A DNA stretch of 64,000 bases from Sphingomonas_R sp036387535. GTDB lineage: Bacteria > Pseudomonadota > Alphaproteobacteria > Sphingomonadales > Sphingomonadaceae. A model generated the notes under the pieces. That model saw only the letters and a list, made by a program, of their open reading frames with translations. It searched no databases and was not told where the DNA came from. A program made the position numbers and the translations under genes. The stretch covers positions 1 through 64,000 of the forward strand of contig NZ_DASVTO010000072.1 of assembly GCF_036387535.1 (NCBI RefSeq), written 5' to 3'. Shown piece after piece: positions 18,823 through 26,587 of this stretch (the first letter of the stretch is position 1; every line of letters starts with the position of its first letter).

Positions 18823-19293
18823 ATGACGACCGAACCAGACGAAACCATTCTCGCACTGACCGCAGATATCGTCGCTGCGCATGTCGGCAACAATATCGTC
18901 GCGATCGAAGATCTGCCCATGCTGATCAAGCAGGTCCACGCTGCTCTTGCGACTGCCGGAGATCCCGTGGTTCAACCGGAGGCGGAGCCGCAACCCGCCG
19001 TCCCCATCCGCGGTTCGGTCAAGCCGGACTACATCATCTGCCTTGAAGACGGAAAGAAACTGAAGATGTTGCGGCGATATCTCCGCACGCGCTTCGACAT
19101 GTCGCCCGAACAATATCGCGCGAAATGGAAACTGCCCGAAACTTACCCGATGGTGGCGCCCAACTACACCGAACAGCGCCGGGCGCTGGCCAATGCCATC
19201 GGCCTCGGCCGCAAACCGGCGGCGCCAGCACCGACCCCGGCACCCGCACCGAAGAAGCGCGGACGCAAACCGGCGACGGCGACGGCCGCCTGA
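18823..19293 (+). CDS. mucR: MucR/Ros family transcriptional regulator
   Basis: 156 residues. The family core runs from about 68 to 125 (KPDYIICLEDGKKLKMLRRY, then MSPEQYRAKWKLP and YPMVAPNYTEQRRALA). The C-terminus is a low-complexity Pro/Ala/Lys tail (RKPAAP...KKRGRKP) with an AT-hook-like RGRKP. The Ros zinc ligands C-C-H-H are replaced: only C73 remains, with D76, Y86 and R90/F91 at the other places, so it probably folds without zinc as some MucR proteins do. It is a global nucleoid-type repressor in alphaproteobacteria. Confidence 0.9.
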   Translation: MTTEPDETILALTADIVAAHVGNNIVAIEDLPMLIKQVHAALATAGDPVVQPEAEPQPAVPIRGSVKPDYIICLEDGKKLKMLRRYLRTRFDMSPEQYRAKWKLPETYPMVAPNYTEQRRALANAIGLGRKPAAPAPTPAPAPKKRGRKPATATAA

Positions 19294-19344
19294 CCGGTCA
19301 TCATCGCGATCAAACTGGACGGACGGCGTAGCGCGCCGTCCGGA

Positions 19345-20163
19345 TCAGCGCTCCACCTTCACCCAATCAACCAGAAAGCGCGGCTTGGCATCGCCGGGGG
19401 CGGGTTGGCCGATCCAGGGCCATCCGCTCGACCCGATCGCCATGCCGATCATGATGACCATCGGCTTGGTCATGCGCGGCGTGGTCGCCACGGTGCAGTT
19501 CACCCGGCCGTCATATCCGAACACGATCTTTTTCGGATCACGCCAGTCGGCGTAGAATTCGTGCCAGCCTTCCGTCGGGATCGCGACCTTCGGGCACCCC
19601 GAATTCACCTTGGATTCGCCATCGTGCATGGCCTGCGATACATTGCCCTGCGGATCGCTTCCCGCTCGGCCGGAACCCTCGAAGACATCGATTTCGGTGT
19701 GGTTGACATAGTCATAGCCCCATACCGCGGGCCAGGCGGCCGCCGCGACCGGCAACTTCACCCGTGCGGACAAACGCGTCCCGGGGGCAAACGGCGTCGC
19801 GGGAAACGTCGTGATCTGTCCGGAAACCCGATCGATCTGCAACATGTTGCGCAGGTTGGAACCGGCATATTTGAACTTCGGATCGCGCACCCGTTCGGCC
19901 CACCGACGGCGCTCGCCTTCCGTCATCATCCGTCCGTCGATCTGCAACAGGCCCTTGGCGATCCGGATCTGGCCGGGATCATAGCGCTGGGATTCGCCGT
20001 TCCCCGCGCGCGTCTCGTCGGACGGCACCCCGGAAAATCGTTCGGCATCGGCTTTCCAACGTCCGGCGATGCGCTTGTCGAAATGGTCCTGCCACAGCAC
20101 GGTCTGTGCCTGGGCGCAGCCTGCGGCCACCAACAGGCAGGACGGGAGTAGAAAACGCGTCAT
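19345..20163 (-). CDS. GH16-like glycoside hydrolase lipoprotein
   Basis: 272 residues from the ATG ending at 20163 (MTRFLLPSCLLVAAGCAQA). The N-terminus is a lipoprotein signal with lipobox VAAGC. The beta-jelly-roll core contains WPAVWGYDYVNHTEIDVFEG, where EIDVFE is the GH16 catalytic ExDxxE motif. It probably cleaves a beta-1,3 or mixed-linked glucan or a related polysaccharide at the cell surface; the exact substrate cannot be read. attL of the prophage lies about 125 bp upstream of its start, so insertion may have changed its promoter region. Confidence 0.8.
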   Translation of the reverse strand: MTRFLLPSCLLVAAGCAQAQTVLWQDHFDKRIAGRWKADAERFSGVPSDETRAGNGESQRYDPGQIRIAKGLLQIDGRMMTEGERRRWAERVRDPKFKYAGSNLRNMLQIDRVSGQITTFPATPFAPGTRLSARVKLPVAAAAWPAVWGYDYVNHTEIDVFEGSGRAGSDPQGNVSQAMHDGESKVNSGCPKVAIPTEGWHEFYADWRDPKKIVFGYDGRVNCTVATTPRMTKPMVIMIGMAIGSSGWPWIGQPAPGDAKPRFLVDWVKVER

Positions 20164-20286
20164 AGGCTTATGGCTCCTGTCGCGATCCGGTCTTTGTCGG
20201 CTGCTTGGCGCCGCCCATCCGGCCCTGCACCGGCCACCGATCCGGCGTACCGCCGCGTGCGGATCCACCGATCGTCGCGGGGTGGA

Positions 20287-20300
20287 TGGTGGACAGGGCT
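20287..20300. other. attL core, 14-bp repeat
   Basis: TGGTGGACAGGGCT is identical to 63121-63134, the tRNA-Tyr 3' end (CCA, discriminator and acceptor arm read on the minus strand). Flanking bases differ on both sides, so 14 bp is the full identity. It marks the left prophage junction. Confidence 0.9.
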
Positions 20301-20348
20301 ACAATCGATCTATCCAGATATGGCGCGGAATTATCAAGCATTTTTCGT

Positions 20349-20384
20349 TACCCCCAAGTCCGGATACCCCCGGAAATACCCCCA
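20349..20384 (+). other. Left cluster of integrase arm-type sites (three TACCCCC motifs)
   Basis: TACCCCCA (20349-20356), TACCCCCG (20365-20372) and TACCCCCA (20377-20384) stand in the same orientation, 49-97 bp inside attL. Three copies of the same octamer flank attR. Such iterated sites at both ends are the expected arm-binding sites of a P4-like integrase. Confidence 0.65.
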
Positions 20385-20404
20385 ATCGATCTGCCTGCCG
20401 GCCG

Positions 20405-20656
20405 TCAGGTCACCATGCGCGTGTTGATCCAGTGGTCGATTTCGGAGCGTTTCCAGCCGACTGCGCGCATGGCGAGCGGGTGCTTTTTCGGGAACAGGCC
20501 GATTCCCATCAGCCGGTAGATCGAGGCGCGACTCAGGCCGGTGCGTTCGATTACGGCGGGAAGGCGTAGGATGCTGTCGGCGATGGGGGCGTGGCGGTCA
20601 GGCATGGCGTCCTCGGGTGATTCGCATTCGGTTGTGGGTGGAAGGGCGCCGGTCAT
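20405..20656 (-). CDS. AlpA-family regulator / probable excisionase
   Basis: 83 residues. The AlpA/MerR-like winged helix is clear (ILRLPAVIERTGLSRASIYR ... FPKKHPLAMRAVGWKRSEID). The start at 20656 overlaps the upstream stop as ATGA; an alternative ATG at 20605 gives the conserved part only. It is the last gene of the leftward early operon and the nearest gene to attL. This suits a Cox/Xis-like role in excision, as AlpA-type proteins often control excision of integrases of this class. Confidence 0.8.
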   Translation of the reverse strand: MTGALPPTTECESPEDAMPDRHAPIADSILRLPAVIERTGLSRASIYRLMGIGLFPKKHPLAMRAVGWKRSEIDHWINTRMVT

Positions 20657-20898
20657 GGCGACCGCGCGGCGATCGCGGTTTCAATATCGAGTTGAAGGCC
20701 GTCCGAGTCGTTGCGGCCGTACCGGACGGTCATGACCACCTCCGCCCAAGTCGCGTGGCCGGTAGCATCGTGATGGCGCGCTGCGGTTCCTTGGGCTTGC
20801 GGGCCGAACCAATTCGCGGCGGCCCCGTGACAGACGAAACAGCCGCCGATCACGTCGCGCGAGGTTGACGTCTGACGAACGAGGAGTGCGGACGCCAT
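20653..20898 (-). CDS. Small phage protein with a Cys/His cluster
   Basis: 81 residues, not recognised. It contains CFVCHGAAANWFGPQAQGTA followed by HH and a second His (GHATW), compatible with a single zinc site. Start and stop overlap both neighbours (TGATG and ATGA), so it is translated as part of the early operon. Function unknown. Confidence 0.6.
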   Translation of the reverse strand: MASALLVRQTSTSRDVIGGCFVCHGAAANWFGPQAQGTAARHHDATGHATWAEVVMTVRYGRNDSDGLQLDIETAIAARSP

Positions 20899-21368
20899 CA
20901 GAACATCGCCAGTTGTGGGCCGGCACTGAACGTCGCGACGGCAGCGAGCCGCCTCTGCGCCGCCTCGTCAATCGCCGTTGCCGCCGCAGGCTGATCATCA
21001 TCAGGGCGGCTGCCGTCCGGCCGGGCGCGTGCAGCATGGGCCTCGTAGTTTTGTGCCACGGCCTCCTGGCCAGCCGATCGCATCGTTTCCGCGCTGCGCA
21101 ACATGCGCTGGCGCCACGTCCCGGTCAGGATCTCCGCGGCACCAGCTGGGCCGGCGGAAACGGGTGCAACCGGAACCGCCGACGTCGGCTGCGCCACGGT
21201 GATCGGCGCCGCTGCGAGCGCATCACGGTGACGGACGATAATGGCCCGCAGGCATGACAGGATTACGGCCTCGCCTTCTCTCCCGGTTCCGACGCCTTCA
21301 TGAAGGATGATCTTCGCTTCCAGATCGCCGACGAAGCGCTCGGCCCAGGCACGATGCGACGGCGTCAC
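20898..21368 (-). CDS. Hypothetical early phage protein
   Basis: 156 residues, Ala-rich and mostly helical, with no recognised domain. The middle is a Pro/Ala/Val linker (about 55-80) between two helical parts. It overlaps both neighbours by 1-4 bp in the early operon. Confidence 0.6.
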   Translation of the reverse strand: MTPSHRAWAERFVGDLEAKIILHEGVGTGREGEAVILSCLRAIIVRHRDALAAAPITVAQPTSAVPVAPVSAGPAGAAEILTGTWRQRMLRSAETMRSAGQEAVAQNYEAHAARARPDGSRPDDDQPAAATAIDEAAQRRLAAVATFSAGPQLAMF

Positions 21369-21961
21369 GACCGCGCACTCTTCGCCTGGTCATACGCCGC
21401 TTGGACTCGTGCCCACCCGTCGCGGTCGCCGCCGCGGTCGGGGTGCATGGCCATGGCGAGACCCCGATACGCTGCGCCGATTTCGGCCTCCGGGGCCGTT
21501 GGGCTTACCCGCAGGATATCCCACCAGCTTTCAGGCGCCGGCAAGGCGAGATGGCCGGCAAATGCTTGGCGCAGATCGGCTACGCCCCAGCGTTCCTGGC
21601 CGCGCAGCGCCTCGATATGAGCGGCGATCGCTGCGATGTTGTCGGCGACCCGATCCCACTTGTCGCAGGCCAGGACATGCGGTCGATTTTCAAGATCGAA
21701 ATAGATGGCGGCGCCGACATCGACTGGCTCGCCGCGGCTGGCGTTCATGTCGCGACGTCCGGTCAGGGTCAGCTTGATGTTCATCGACAAGATGACGTTG
21801 GTCGCGCCGAGCTTCGTCAGCTGCAGCTCCGCCCGATCGCGTGCCATGTCGAGCGACACGCTCTCCCCGCCCCGATTGCCCGCGCGGAAGCGGGCCGGCG
21901 CGGTGCTGCACGCACGGGGGCGGCCCGACGGCCAGGCGAGTGGATATGCGGTGATGGTCAT
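21365..21961 (-). CDS. Phage J-domain protein
   Basis: 198 residues. The C-terminal 55 residues form a J-domain: SWWDILRVSPTAPEAEIGAA then HPDRGGDRDGWARVQAAYD, with the HPD motif that stimulates Hsp70 ATPase. The N-terminal 130 residues are unrecognised. It probably recruits host DnaK during lytic growth, as phage initiation complexes such as lambda P/DnaJ do, though the client is unknown. Embedded in the early operon by ATGA overlaps. Confidence 0.75.
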   Translation of the reverse strand: MTITAYPLAWPSGRPRACSTAPARFRAGNRGGESVSLDMARDRAELQLTKLGATNVILSMNIKLTLTGRRDMNASRGEPVDVGAAIYFDLENRPHVLACDKWDRVADNIAAIAAHIEALRGQERWGVADLRQAFAGHLALPAPESWWDILRVSPTAPEAEIGAAYRGLAMAMHPDRGGDRDGWARVQAAYDQAKSARS

Positions 21962-22236
21962 GGCCGCGGCTCCGGATGCGTAGCCTCGAACCGCGCCCAG
22001 CGGGGCGCGGGGGTCAGGCGAGTGTCAGGGTTCGCATCAAACCAGGAGACGGCGCGGCGGCCGGCGGCGCGCCAGTCGTCTATCCGGCCCTGGCGCCAGG
22101 CGGCGGTGATGTCGTTCTGCAGCCGTGCCGGCAGACGCGCCCAATGATCGCGACACAGCAGCATCGCAGTCGGGAGCGGCGTAATGCAGCCCGGCGCGGT
22201 GCAGCGGCGCCGGGCCGTTGTTACGGAGGCGCGCAT
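21958..22236 (-). CDS. Small Cys-rich phage protein
   Basis: 92 residues. The pattern C-x4-C-x10-C-x2-H in CTAPGCITPLPTAMLLCRDH suggests a small zinc knuckle, followed by a basic helical region (RLPARLQNDITAAWRQGR). It could bind nucleic acid. Function unknown; early operon member. Confidence 0.6.
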   Translation of the reverse strand: MRASVTTARRRCTAPGCITPLPTAMLLCRDHWARLPARLQNDITAAWRQGRIDDWRAAGRRAVSWFDANPDTRLTPAPRWARFEATHPEPRP

Positions 22237-22478
22237 CAGTGCAGGCCCAGCGCGTTGCGATAGGTTTCGAGGAGCGCGTCCATCTCGTCGCGCGCGTCCT
22301 TCTCCATTTTACGCAGGCGGACGATGGACCGCATCGTCTTGCCGTCGAAGCCCTGGCTCTTGGCTTCGAGATAGACGTCGCGAATGTCGTCGCTCATGCC
22401 CTTCTTCTCTTCCTCGAGCCGCTCGATGCGTTCGATGAACAGGCGCAGCTGGTCGGCGGCGACGATGTCGTCAGCCAT
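22236..22478 (-). CDS. GapR-family (DUF2312) nucleoid-associated protein
   Basis: 80 residues from the ATG ending at 22478 (MADDIVAADQLRLFIERIER). It matches DUF2312/GapR nearly end to end: coiled-coil LEEEKKGMSDDIRDVYLEAK and KTMRSIVRLRKMEKDARDEM. Caulobacter GapR clamps overtwisted DNA and helps topoisomerases during replication. A phage copy in the early operon may assist replication or compete with the host protein. Confidence 0.88.
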   Translation of the reverse strand: MADDIVAADQLRLFIERIERLEEEKKGMSDDIRDVYLEAKSQGFDGKTMRSIVRLRKMEKDARDEMDALLETYRNALGLH

Positions 22479-22686
22479 GCACTTTCTCCCTTTGGTAGGC
22501 GGGTGCGCGGAAGATCGCCGCGTCGACGGCGGTGAGATCACCATCGGTGAAGATGCGCCCCGCCATTACGCGGGCGAGGCGGCGATCGTCGGCGAGCAGC
22601 GCGCCGACGAAGTCGATCAATGCGGCGCGATCATTGACCTGATCGTCGTCCCAATCATTGTCTTCGGCGCAGATCGGGCAGGTCAC
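22471..22686 (-). CDS. Small acidic phage protein with CxxC
   Basis: 71 residues beginning MTCPICAEDNDWDDDQVNDR, a CPIC pair with a strongly acidic stretch. No domain is recognised. It overlaps GapR by 8 bp and ParB by 4 bp. Confidence 0.6.
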   Translation of the reverse strand: MTCPICAEDNDWDDDQVNDRAALIDFVGALLADDRRLARVMAGRIFTDGDLTAVDAAIFRAPAYQREKVHG

Positions 22687-24455
22687 TGGCCTGCCTCCGG
22701 ATCGTCGACGTTGGCGCCGCCCGATCCCGATCGGTGCCGCTCATATTCCGCGAAGGTCGCGAAATAGCGGTCGACGACAGCGACCCCGTCGAGCAGCACC
22801 GTGAGGCTTCCGAACGCGTCGATGTAGCGACGTTCGTCGTTCTCGGGCTGGTCGGCGTAGAAGCCATCCGACCAGCGGTAGAAGGTTTCGCCGTCCGCGA
22901 TGATCACGGCGGGCTGTTCATCGGCGGGGTCGATGCCGCCGGTGCGAGCCTCGGCCTGGACCAGTGCACCCCGCGCGCGTTGCTCTTCATCCAGGTGCGC
23001 CTTGGCCGCGCCGACCTGGGCGTCGGCGTCGGCCTGGGGCACGAACAGGCGGACATAGACCGCATGTCCCGCCCCGAGCGTCGGGTGGATCATCGGCGCG
23101 GTCTTGTCCTGATAAGGCTGCGGCCAGAATGCGCGCCCGGCGAATTTGGTATCTTCGAACCCGCCCAATCCCAGGCGGTGCGACCAGAGATCGACGTCGC
23201 GTGCGCGCTGCGCCTCCTGCCGCTCCTCCAAGGTCGGCGCGACATACACCTCCCGCTTGGGTTCCGGCGGCCGGACTTCCTTGGCTTTGTCCTTGTCGAC
23301 GAAGAAGACGCTATCGACCAGGACCAGCCTGCCCTGGGTATCGAGGCCGACGATGCCCTTGACCTGCGCGCCGCAATTGCGGGCGGCGTTCCAGCGCTTT
23401 TCCTTGTCGTACTGGCACTGGATCTCGACGAACCCGGCGGGCGGCTTGGGGCGGGTCCACTGCCAGTAGCCAACCTCGAGATCGGGGGCGATCAGGGCGC
23501 CGGCGTTGATCCCTGCCCCATCACGGTTGAGGCGTGACACGGTCTCGACCAGGCCGTCCTGGATCTTCTCGACCGCAAGGCGCTTGGCGAGCATGCTGTC
23601 GGCCAGTCTGCGGCCATTGTCTGCCAGCGGGTTCGCGAAGAGATCGTCGTCGTAGCGACCGCCGGCGGCTTCATAGGCTTCCAGCCCGATGAACCGCACG
23701 ACCGCGCTATCGGCGGTCATGATCTTGATCGCCAAGTCGCGCCGGATCGCATCGACGTCGTGCGATTTCCAGGCCCCGACGCGGTTGTGAACGGCAAACA
23801 CGCGCAGCTGCAGATCGCGATCCTGGCTGGTGGCGTAGGCCATGGCGGCGTCGAGCGTCAGCTTGCGGTCGCGCAGCGCCTCCAGGATCGCCGGCGCGAG
23901 CTGGGCGAGGCGGAGGCGCTGCTTCACATAGCGTTCGGTAAAGCCGAACCGCTTGGCCAGGCCGGCGGCGTCGATCGTGCCCGGCCGCATGAGATGCTCG
24001 AACGCGAAGAACTCGTCGGCCGGGCTCATGTCGCGGCGGGCGAGATTTTCCGACAGCGACAGCTCGATCGCTTCGTCCATGCCGCGCACCAGGACCGGGA
24101 CGCGGTAGTCGTCACCGATCAGGCCGCGCTCGCGCAGGATGCCCAGCGCCGCCAGCCGGCGCCCGCCCCCCACGATCCAGGTGAAGCCGTCCGGAAAAAT
24201 ATTCTGCGAGGCATCCTGATAGCCGATCAGTGATTGCAGCAGCCCGTGCGCGGCGATGTCGTCCGCCAGCTCGGCGGCGTCTTCGGCCACGCGGGTGACG
24301 CGGACATTTTCCGGGGCGCGGTCGAGCAGCGCGAGCGGCACCAGCTGGACGATCGTCTCGACGATCGCCGCCGGCGGCGGTGCGGCCGGTGACGGATCGA
24401 TCGTGCGGGATTTCGCCGCACGGGGCTTTGACGTGGTCGATGCTTTGGTGGACAT
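22683..24455 (-). CDS. ParB/Spo0J-like protein (no ParA partner)
   Basis: 590 residues from the ATG ending at 24455 (MSTKASTTSKPRAAKSR), preceded by GGAG. The ParB nuclease-fold boxes are GGGRRLAALGI and ELSLSENLARRDMSPADEFF. A helix-turn-helix follows (AAGLAKRFGFTERYVKQRL) with the typical LTLDAAMAYA helix. The last 300 or so residues are unlike chromosomal ParB. No parA is present in the prophage, so classic partition is unlikely; a CTP-dependent DNA clamp or nuclease role in replication or regulation is possible. An upstream in-frame ATG ending at 24632 would add 59 residues but runs through two perfect hairpins. Confidence 0.85.
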   Translation of the reverse strand: MSTKASTTSKPRAAKSRTIDPSPAAPPPAAIVETIVQLVPLALLDRAPENVRVTRVAEDAAELADDIAAHGLLQSLIGYQDASQNIFPDGFTWIVGGGRRLAALGILRERGLIGDDYRVPVLVRGMDEAIELSLSENLARRDMSPADEFFAFEHLMRPGTIDAAGLAKRFGFTERYVKQRLRLAQLAPAILEALRDRKLTLDAAMAYATSQDRDLQLRVFAVHNRVGAWKSHDVDAIRRDLAIKIMTADSAVVRFIGLEAYEAAGGRYDDDLFANPLADNGRRLADSMLAKRLAVEKIQDGLVETVSRLNRDGAGINAGALIAPDLEVGYWQWTRPKPPAGFVEIQCQYDKEKRWNAARNCGAQVKGIVGLDTQGRLVLVDSVFFVDKDKAKEVRPPEPKREVYVAPTLEERQEAQRARDVDLWSHRLGLGGFEDTKFAGRAFWPQPYQDKTAPMIHPTLGAGHAVYVRLFVPQADADAQVGAAKAHLDEEQRARGALVQAEARTGGIDPADEQPAVIIADGETFYRWSDGFYADQPENDERRYIDAFGSLTVLLDGVAVVDRYFATFAEYERHRSGSGGANVDDPEAGQ

Positions 24456-24523
24456 GGGGACATTCTCCGGGGCCAGTCGAGGGGCGCCCGGAGCGCAGAG
24501 GTCCGACCGGGCAGTCATGCTCA

Positions 24524-24589
24524 CAGTCGCGGGGGCAACCGCGACTGCCTCGGAATTCGGCGGCAGGCCGGCCGACCCGCCGGCCTGCC
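24524..24589 (-). promoter_or_regulatory. Two tandem perfect GC hairpins in the parB leader
   Basis: The first stem is 12 bp, CGGCAGGCCGGC with its complement at 24578-24589 and a 6-nt loop. The second is 9 bp, CAGTCGCGG (24524-24532) with CCGCGACTG (24539-24547) and a 6-nt loop. Both sit in the 176-nt gap between the upstream stop and the parB start, the only sizeable gap in this part of the early operon. Attenuator, processing site or protein-binding dyads are all possible. Confidence 0.6.
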
Positions 24590-24631
24590 GATCGCCCGGC
24601 GCCGGACGGTTCTGGGCCGGATCGACGCGCA

Positions 24632-24862
24632 TCACAGGAACAGCCCCGCGACACCGGCCGCGATCTGCTGCGGCGTGATGGCGTAGCCCAGCGTCCCGCC
24701 GATCAGCGTGGCGATCGTGAACATGACGGCGCGGACGCGGCGCTCGCGCGGATCGCCACGCAGCACGCCTGGATGACGGCAGCCGGGGCAGCGGCATGCC
24801 TGCGCATGGATTGCACGCACGACCGGCGACACATGGTCCCAGGCAATGAACTGATAGCTCAT
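24632..24862 (-). CDS. Small phage membrane protein with CxxC
   Basis: 76 residues. The N-terminal half has CRCPGC (zinc-knuckle-like); the C-terminal half has a hydrophobic stretch (VMFTIATLIGGTLGYAITP) and a second one at the end (IAAGVAGLFL). Not recognised. It overlaps the upstream gene by 4 bp. Confidence 0.55.
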   Translation of the reverse strand: MSYQFIAWDHVSPVVRAIHAQACRCPGCRHPGVLRGDPRERRVRAVMFTIATLIGGTLGYAITPQQIAAGVAGLFL

Positions 24863-25281
24863 GCGGTAGCCCCTTCGCCGTCGGTGCTGTGGACGATCGC
24901 ACGATACATCCAGGCGACCGATGAGCGGGTGGCGCTATCCTCGCACGCGCTGCAGAGGTCGTCGGCGACCCAATGGCAGGCGGTCGAAACGTCATCGATG
25001 CAGGCGTCGTTCTGCGTACAGCCGCAGCCGGTGCAGATCGTCGGGTGGCGATCCGCGGGTTCCTCCGCCAGCTGGCGGTACACGTCGACGTCGAACGGAT
25101 ACAGCGTCCGGAGCCGGGCAACGTCACCCGCCTCCCCCACGACACCGTCCGTTTCCCACAGGCGGAGCAGCGCATAGGCGACGCGGCGATCGGCGATGCG
25201 CGGTGCGAGTGCGCAGGCGGCGGCATCCAGGGTCAGGCCGGCAGCGGCGCGGCGGGTGCGGAGATAGGCGGCGGGCGTCAC
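24859..25281 (-). CDS. HTH-like protein with a six-cysteine cluster
   Basis: 140 residues with a GTG start that overlaps the upstream stop. Residues 1-45 (YLRTRRAAAGLTLDAAACAL) look like a Cro/C1-type helix-turn-helix. Residues about 83-112 hold CTGCGCTQNDACIDDVSTAC and then CSAC, a compact cluster that could bind zinc or Fe-S. The combination suggests a metal-dependent phage regulator; the actual function is unknown. Confidence 0.65.
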   Translation of the reverse strand: MTPAAYLRTRRAAAGLTLDAAACALAPRIADRRVAYALLRLWETDGVVGEAGDVARLRTLYPFDVDVYRQLAEEPADRHPTICTGCGCTQNDACIDDVSTACHWVADDLCSACEDSATRSSVAWMYRAIVHSTDGEGATA

Positions 25282-25457
25282 CGGCGGGCGCCCTGCAGGC
25301 GTGCGAACGCGACGATCAGCAGCGCGGGGACGACGAAGAAGGCGACCAGGATCGCAATCCCCAGCCCGACCCAGCGCGGATGCGCAATGGCGGCCGAGAT
25401 GGCGACGTCACCGGCGCGGCCGGCGGAAGGTTGCGAGGTCGAAGGATCGGGTAGCAT
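25278..25457 (-). CDS. 59-residue single-pass membrane protein
   Basis: The ATG at 25457 opens MLPDPSTSQPSAGRAGDVAI and a membrane segment follows (WVGLGIAILVAFFVVPALLI), ending LQGARR. The stop overlaps the next GTG start. It is too short for routine gene callers, but its coupling to the early operon supports it. Function unknown. Confidence 0.6.
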   Translation of the reverse strand: MLPDPSTSQPSAGRAGDVAISAAIAHPRWVGLGIAILVAFFVVPALLIVAFARLQGARR

Positions 25458-25572
25458 CGTTGGGCTCCTTTGCCGGGCAAGGCGGGGGCGTTCCCGGCGG
25501 CGGGGGAGCCGCGGCCGGGTGGGTGAGTTCGGGGCACTGGTGCGTCAGGCGGGCGGCGCGGCCCGCGTGAGA

Positions 25573-25911
25573 TCAGCCGGAGGCGATGGTCGCCGCGGCC
25601 GGGGGCAGGACGGCGTCGTCATTTGCCGGTGCCGGCGCAATGTCGTTGGCGGGCCGCAACGGCGATCGATGTCGTGGGTCCGCCAGGCCCTTGCTGGAGA
25701 AAGGGAGGCGGATGTCCGGGTTCGGCCGCTCGCTGGCGCGGACGGTCAAGATGATCGACAGCTGCGCGACGCAGCTGAAGCCGCAGCCGTCGCAGGCCAT
25801 GCGGGTTTCGCGGACGGTGGACGTCACCTGCTCGCTGGTTCGCGTGATCATGCGGTTGCTGCAATGCGGGCAACCGATGCCGATATTCCTAGGACGTTGA
25901 ACGCGCTTCAC
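25573..25911 (-). CDS. ogr: Ogr/Delta-like zinc-finger activator of late promoters
   Basis: 112 residues with a GTG start overlapping the upstream stop (GTGA). The finger C-x2-C-x22-C-x2-C (CPHCSNRMITRT ... CDGCGFSCVAQL) has the 22-residue loop typical of P2 Ogr, P4 Delta and relatives. P2 Ogr has 72 residues; here a 55-residue Pro/Ala tail is added. Ogr binds dyads near -55 of late promoters and contacts the RNA polymerase alpha subunit. Three matching palindromes are found at the late operons. Unlike P2, where ogr follows D, the gene lies in the early operon. Confidence 0.85.
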   Translation of the reverse strand: MKRVQRPRNIGIGCPHCSNRMITRTSEQVTSTVRETRMACDGCGFSCVAQLSIILTVRASERPNPDIRLPFSSKGLADPRHRSPLRPANDIAPAPANDDAVLPPAAATIASG

Positions 25912-26405
25912 TTCTGGGCTCCCCCCACTGATCCTGCGCCGGCCACCCCGGCCGGCTTCAGGAAACTGGCGAGGCGGCGCAGGATCGACGTCAGCCGTCC
26001 GCGCGCTTCCTCTGTCTCGGCAATCGCGCGGTGAACCATGGCGGGTGATGCCCCGCTCGCGGTCACGGCCAGCGCATGCTGGATGGCTTCGCCGACATCC
26101 TGGGCGGCAAGGCCGATGTCGGTGGTAAGTTCGAGCCGGCAGGCGAGATCGTCGGCAAACGCGACATCAAGCTGCGCGGCATAGCTGTCCAGGATCGGCG
26201 CGCCATCGCCGCCGGCCGCGCGCCAAGCGAGGTCGAGGGACAGCGCATCCTGCAAGCGCGGTTCGCCGTCCTGATCGTCTTCGCTCCAATAGCGCACGGT
26301 GCGCTCGGACCGGCCGACCAGGCGGGCGGCTTCGGGGTAGCCGATCAGACCGGCGATGCGGGTGACGGCCTGGGCGAAGGTGAGGGCAGGGCGAGGCTTG
26401 GTCAT
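25908..26405 (-). CDS. Phage HTH regulatory protein, CII-like in position
   Basis: 165 residues. The N-terminal half contains a likely helix-turn-helix (FAQAVTRIAGLIGYPEAARL then VGRSERTVRYWSEDD). The rest is helical. It is the third gene after the early promoter, the position of CII/Apl-like regulators. No family is recognised with certainty. Confidence 0.6.
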   Translation of the reverse strand: MTKPRPALTFAQAVTRIAGLIGYPEAARLVGRSERTVRYWSEDDQDGEPRLQDALSLDLAWRAAGGDGAPILDSYAAQLDVAFADDLACRLELTTDIGLAAQDVGEAIQHALAVTASGASPAMVHRAIAETEEARGRLTSILRRLASFLKPAGVAGAGSVGGAQK

Positions 26406-26587
26406 ACCCCGCTCCCTCCATTTTCTAGTTGATCGCTTGTCAGGCGCATACGAGCGATCAACCGGGCGAGATCAAGCAGCGCCTGGGCACCCTCGGTATC
26501 ACCACAACTGCTGCTGATTTCGGCACTGATGCGGGCCATTGCAGCGGCCCGTGCCCGAACTTCCGCGGGTGTTAGCTTGCGCCTCAT
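26402..26587 (-). CDS. Small helical phage protein
   Basis: 61 residues from the ATG ending at 26587 (MRRKLTPAEVRARAAAMARI), which overlaps the cro stop as ATGA. An ATG at 26623 would overlap cro more and is less likely. Basic N-terminus, helical throughout, no known domain. Confidence 0.55.
   Translation of the reverse strand: MRRKLTPAEVRARAAAMARISAEISSSCGDTEGAQALLDLARLIARMRLTSDQLENGGSGV

Noticed and set aside
24456..25226. Upstream in-frame extension of the ParB-like protein to 25226
   Set aside because: It overlaps three better supported early genes and two perfect hairpins; homology begins only after MSTKAST. The smaller 59-residue extension from 24632 remains possible and is noted in the entry.
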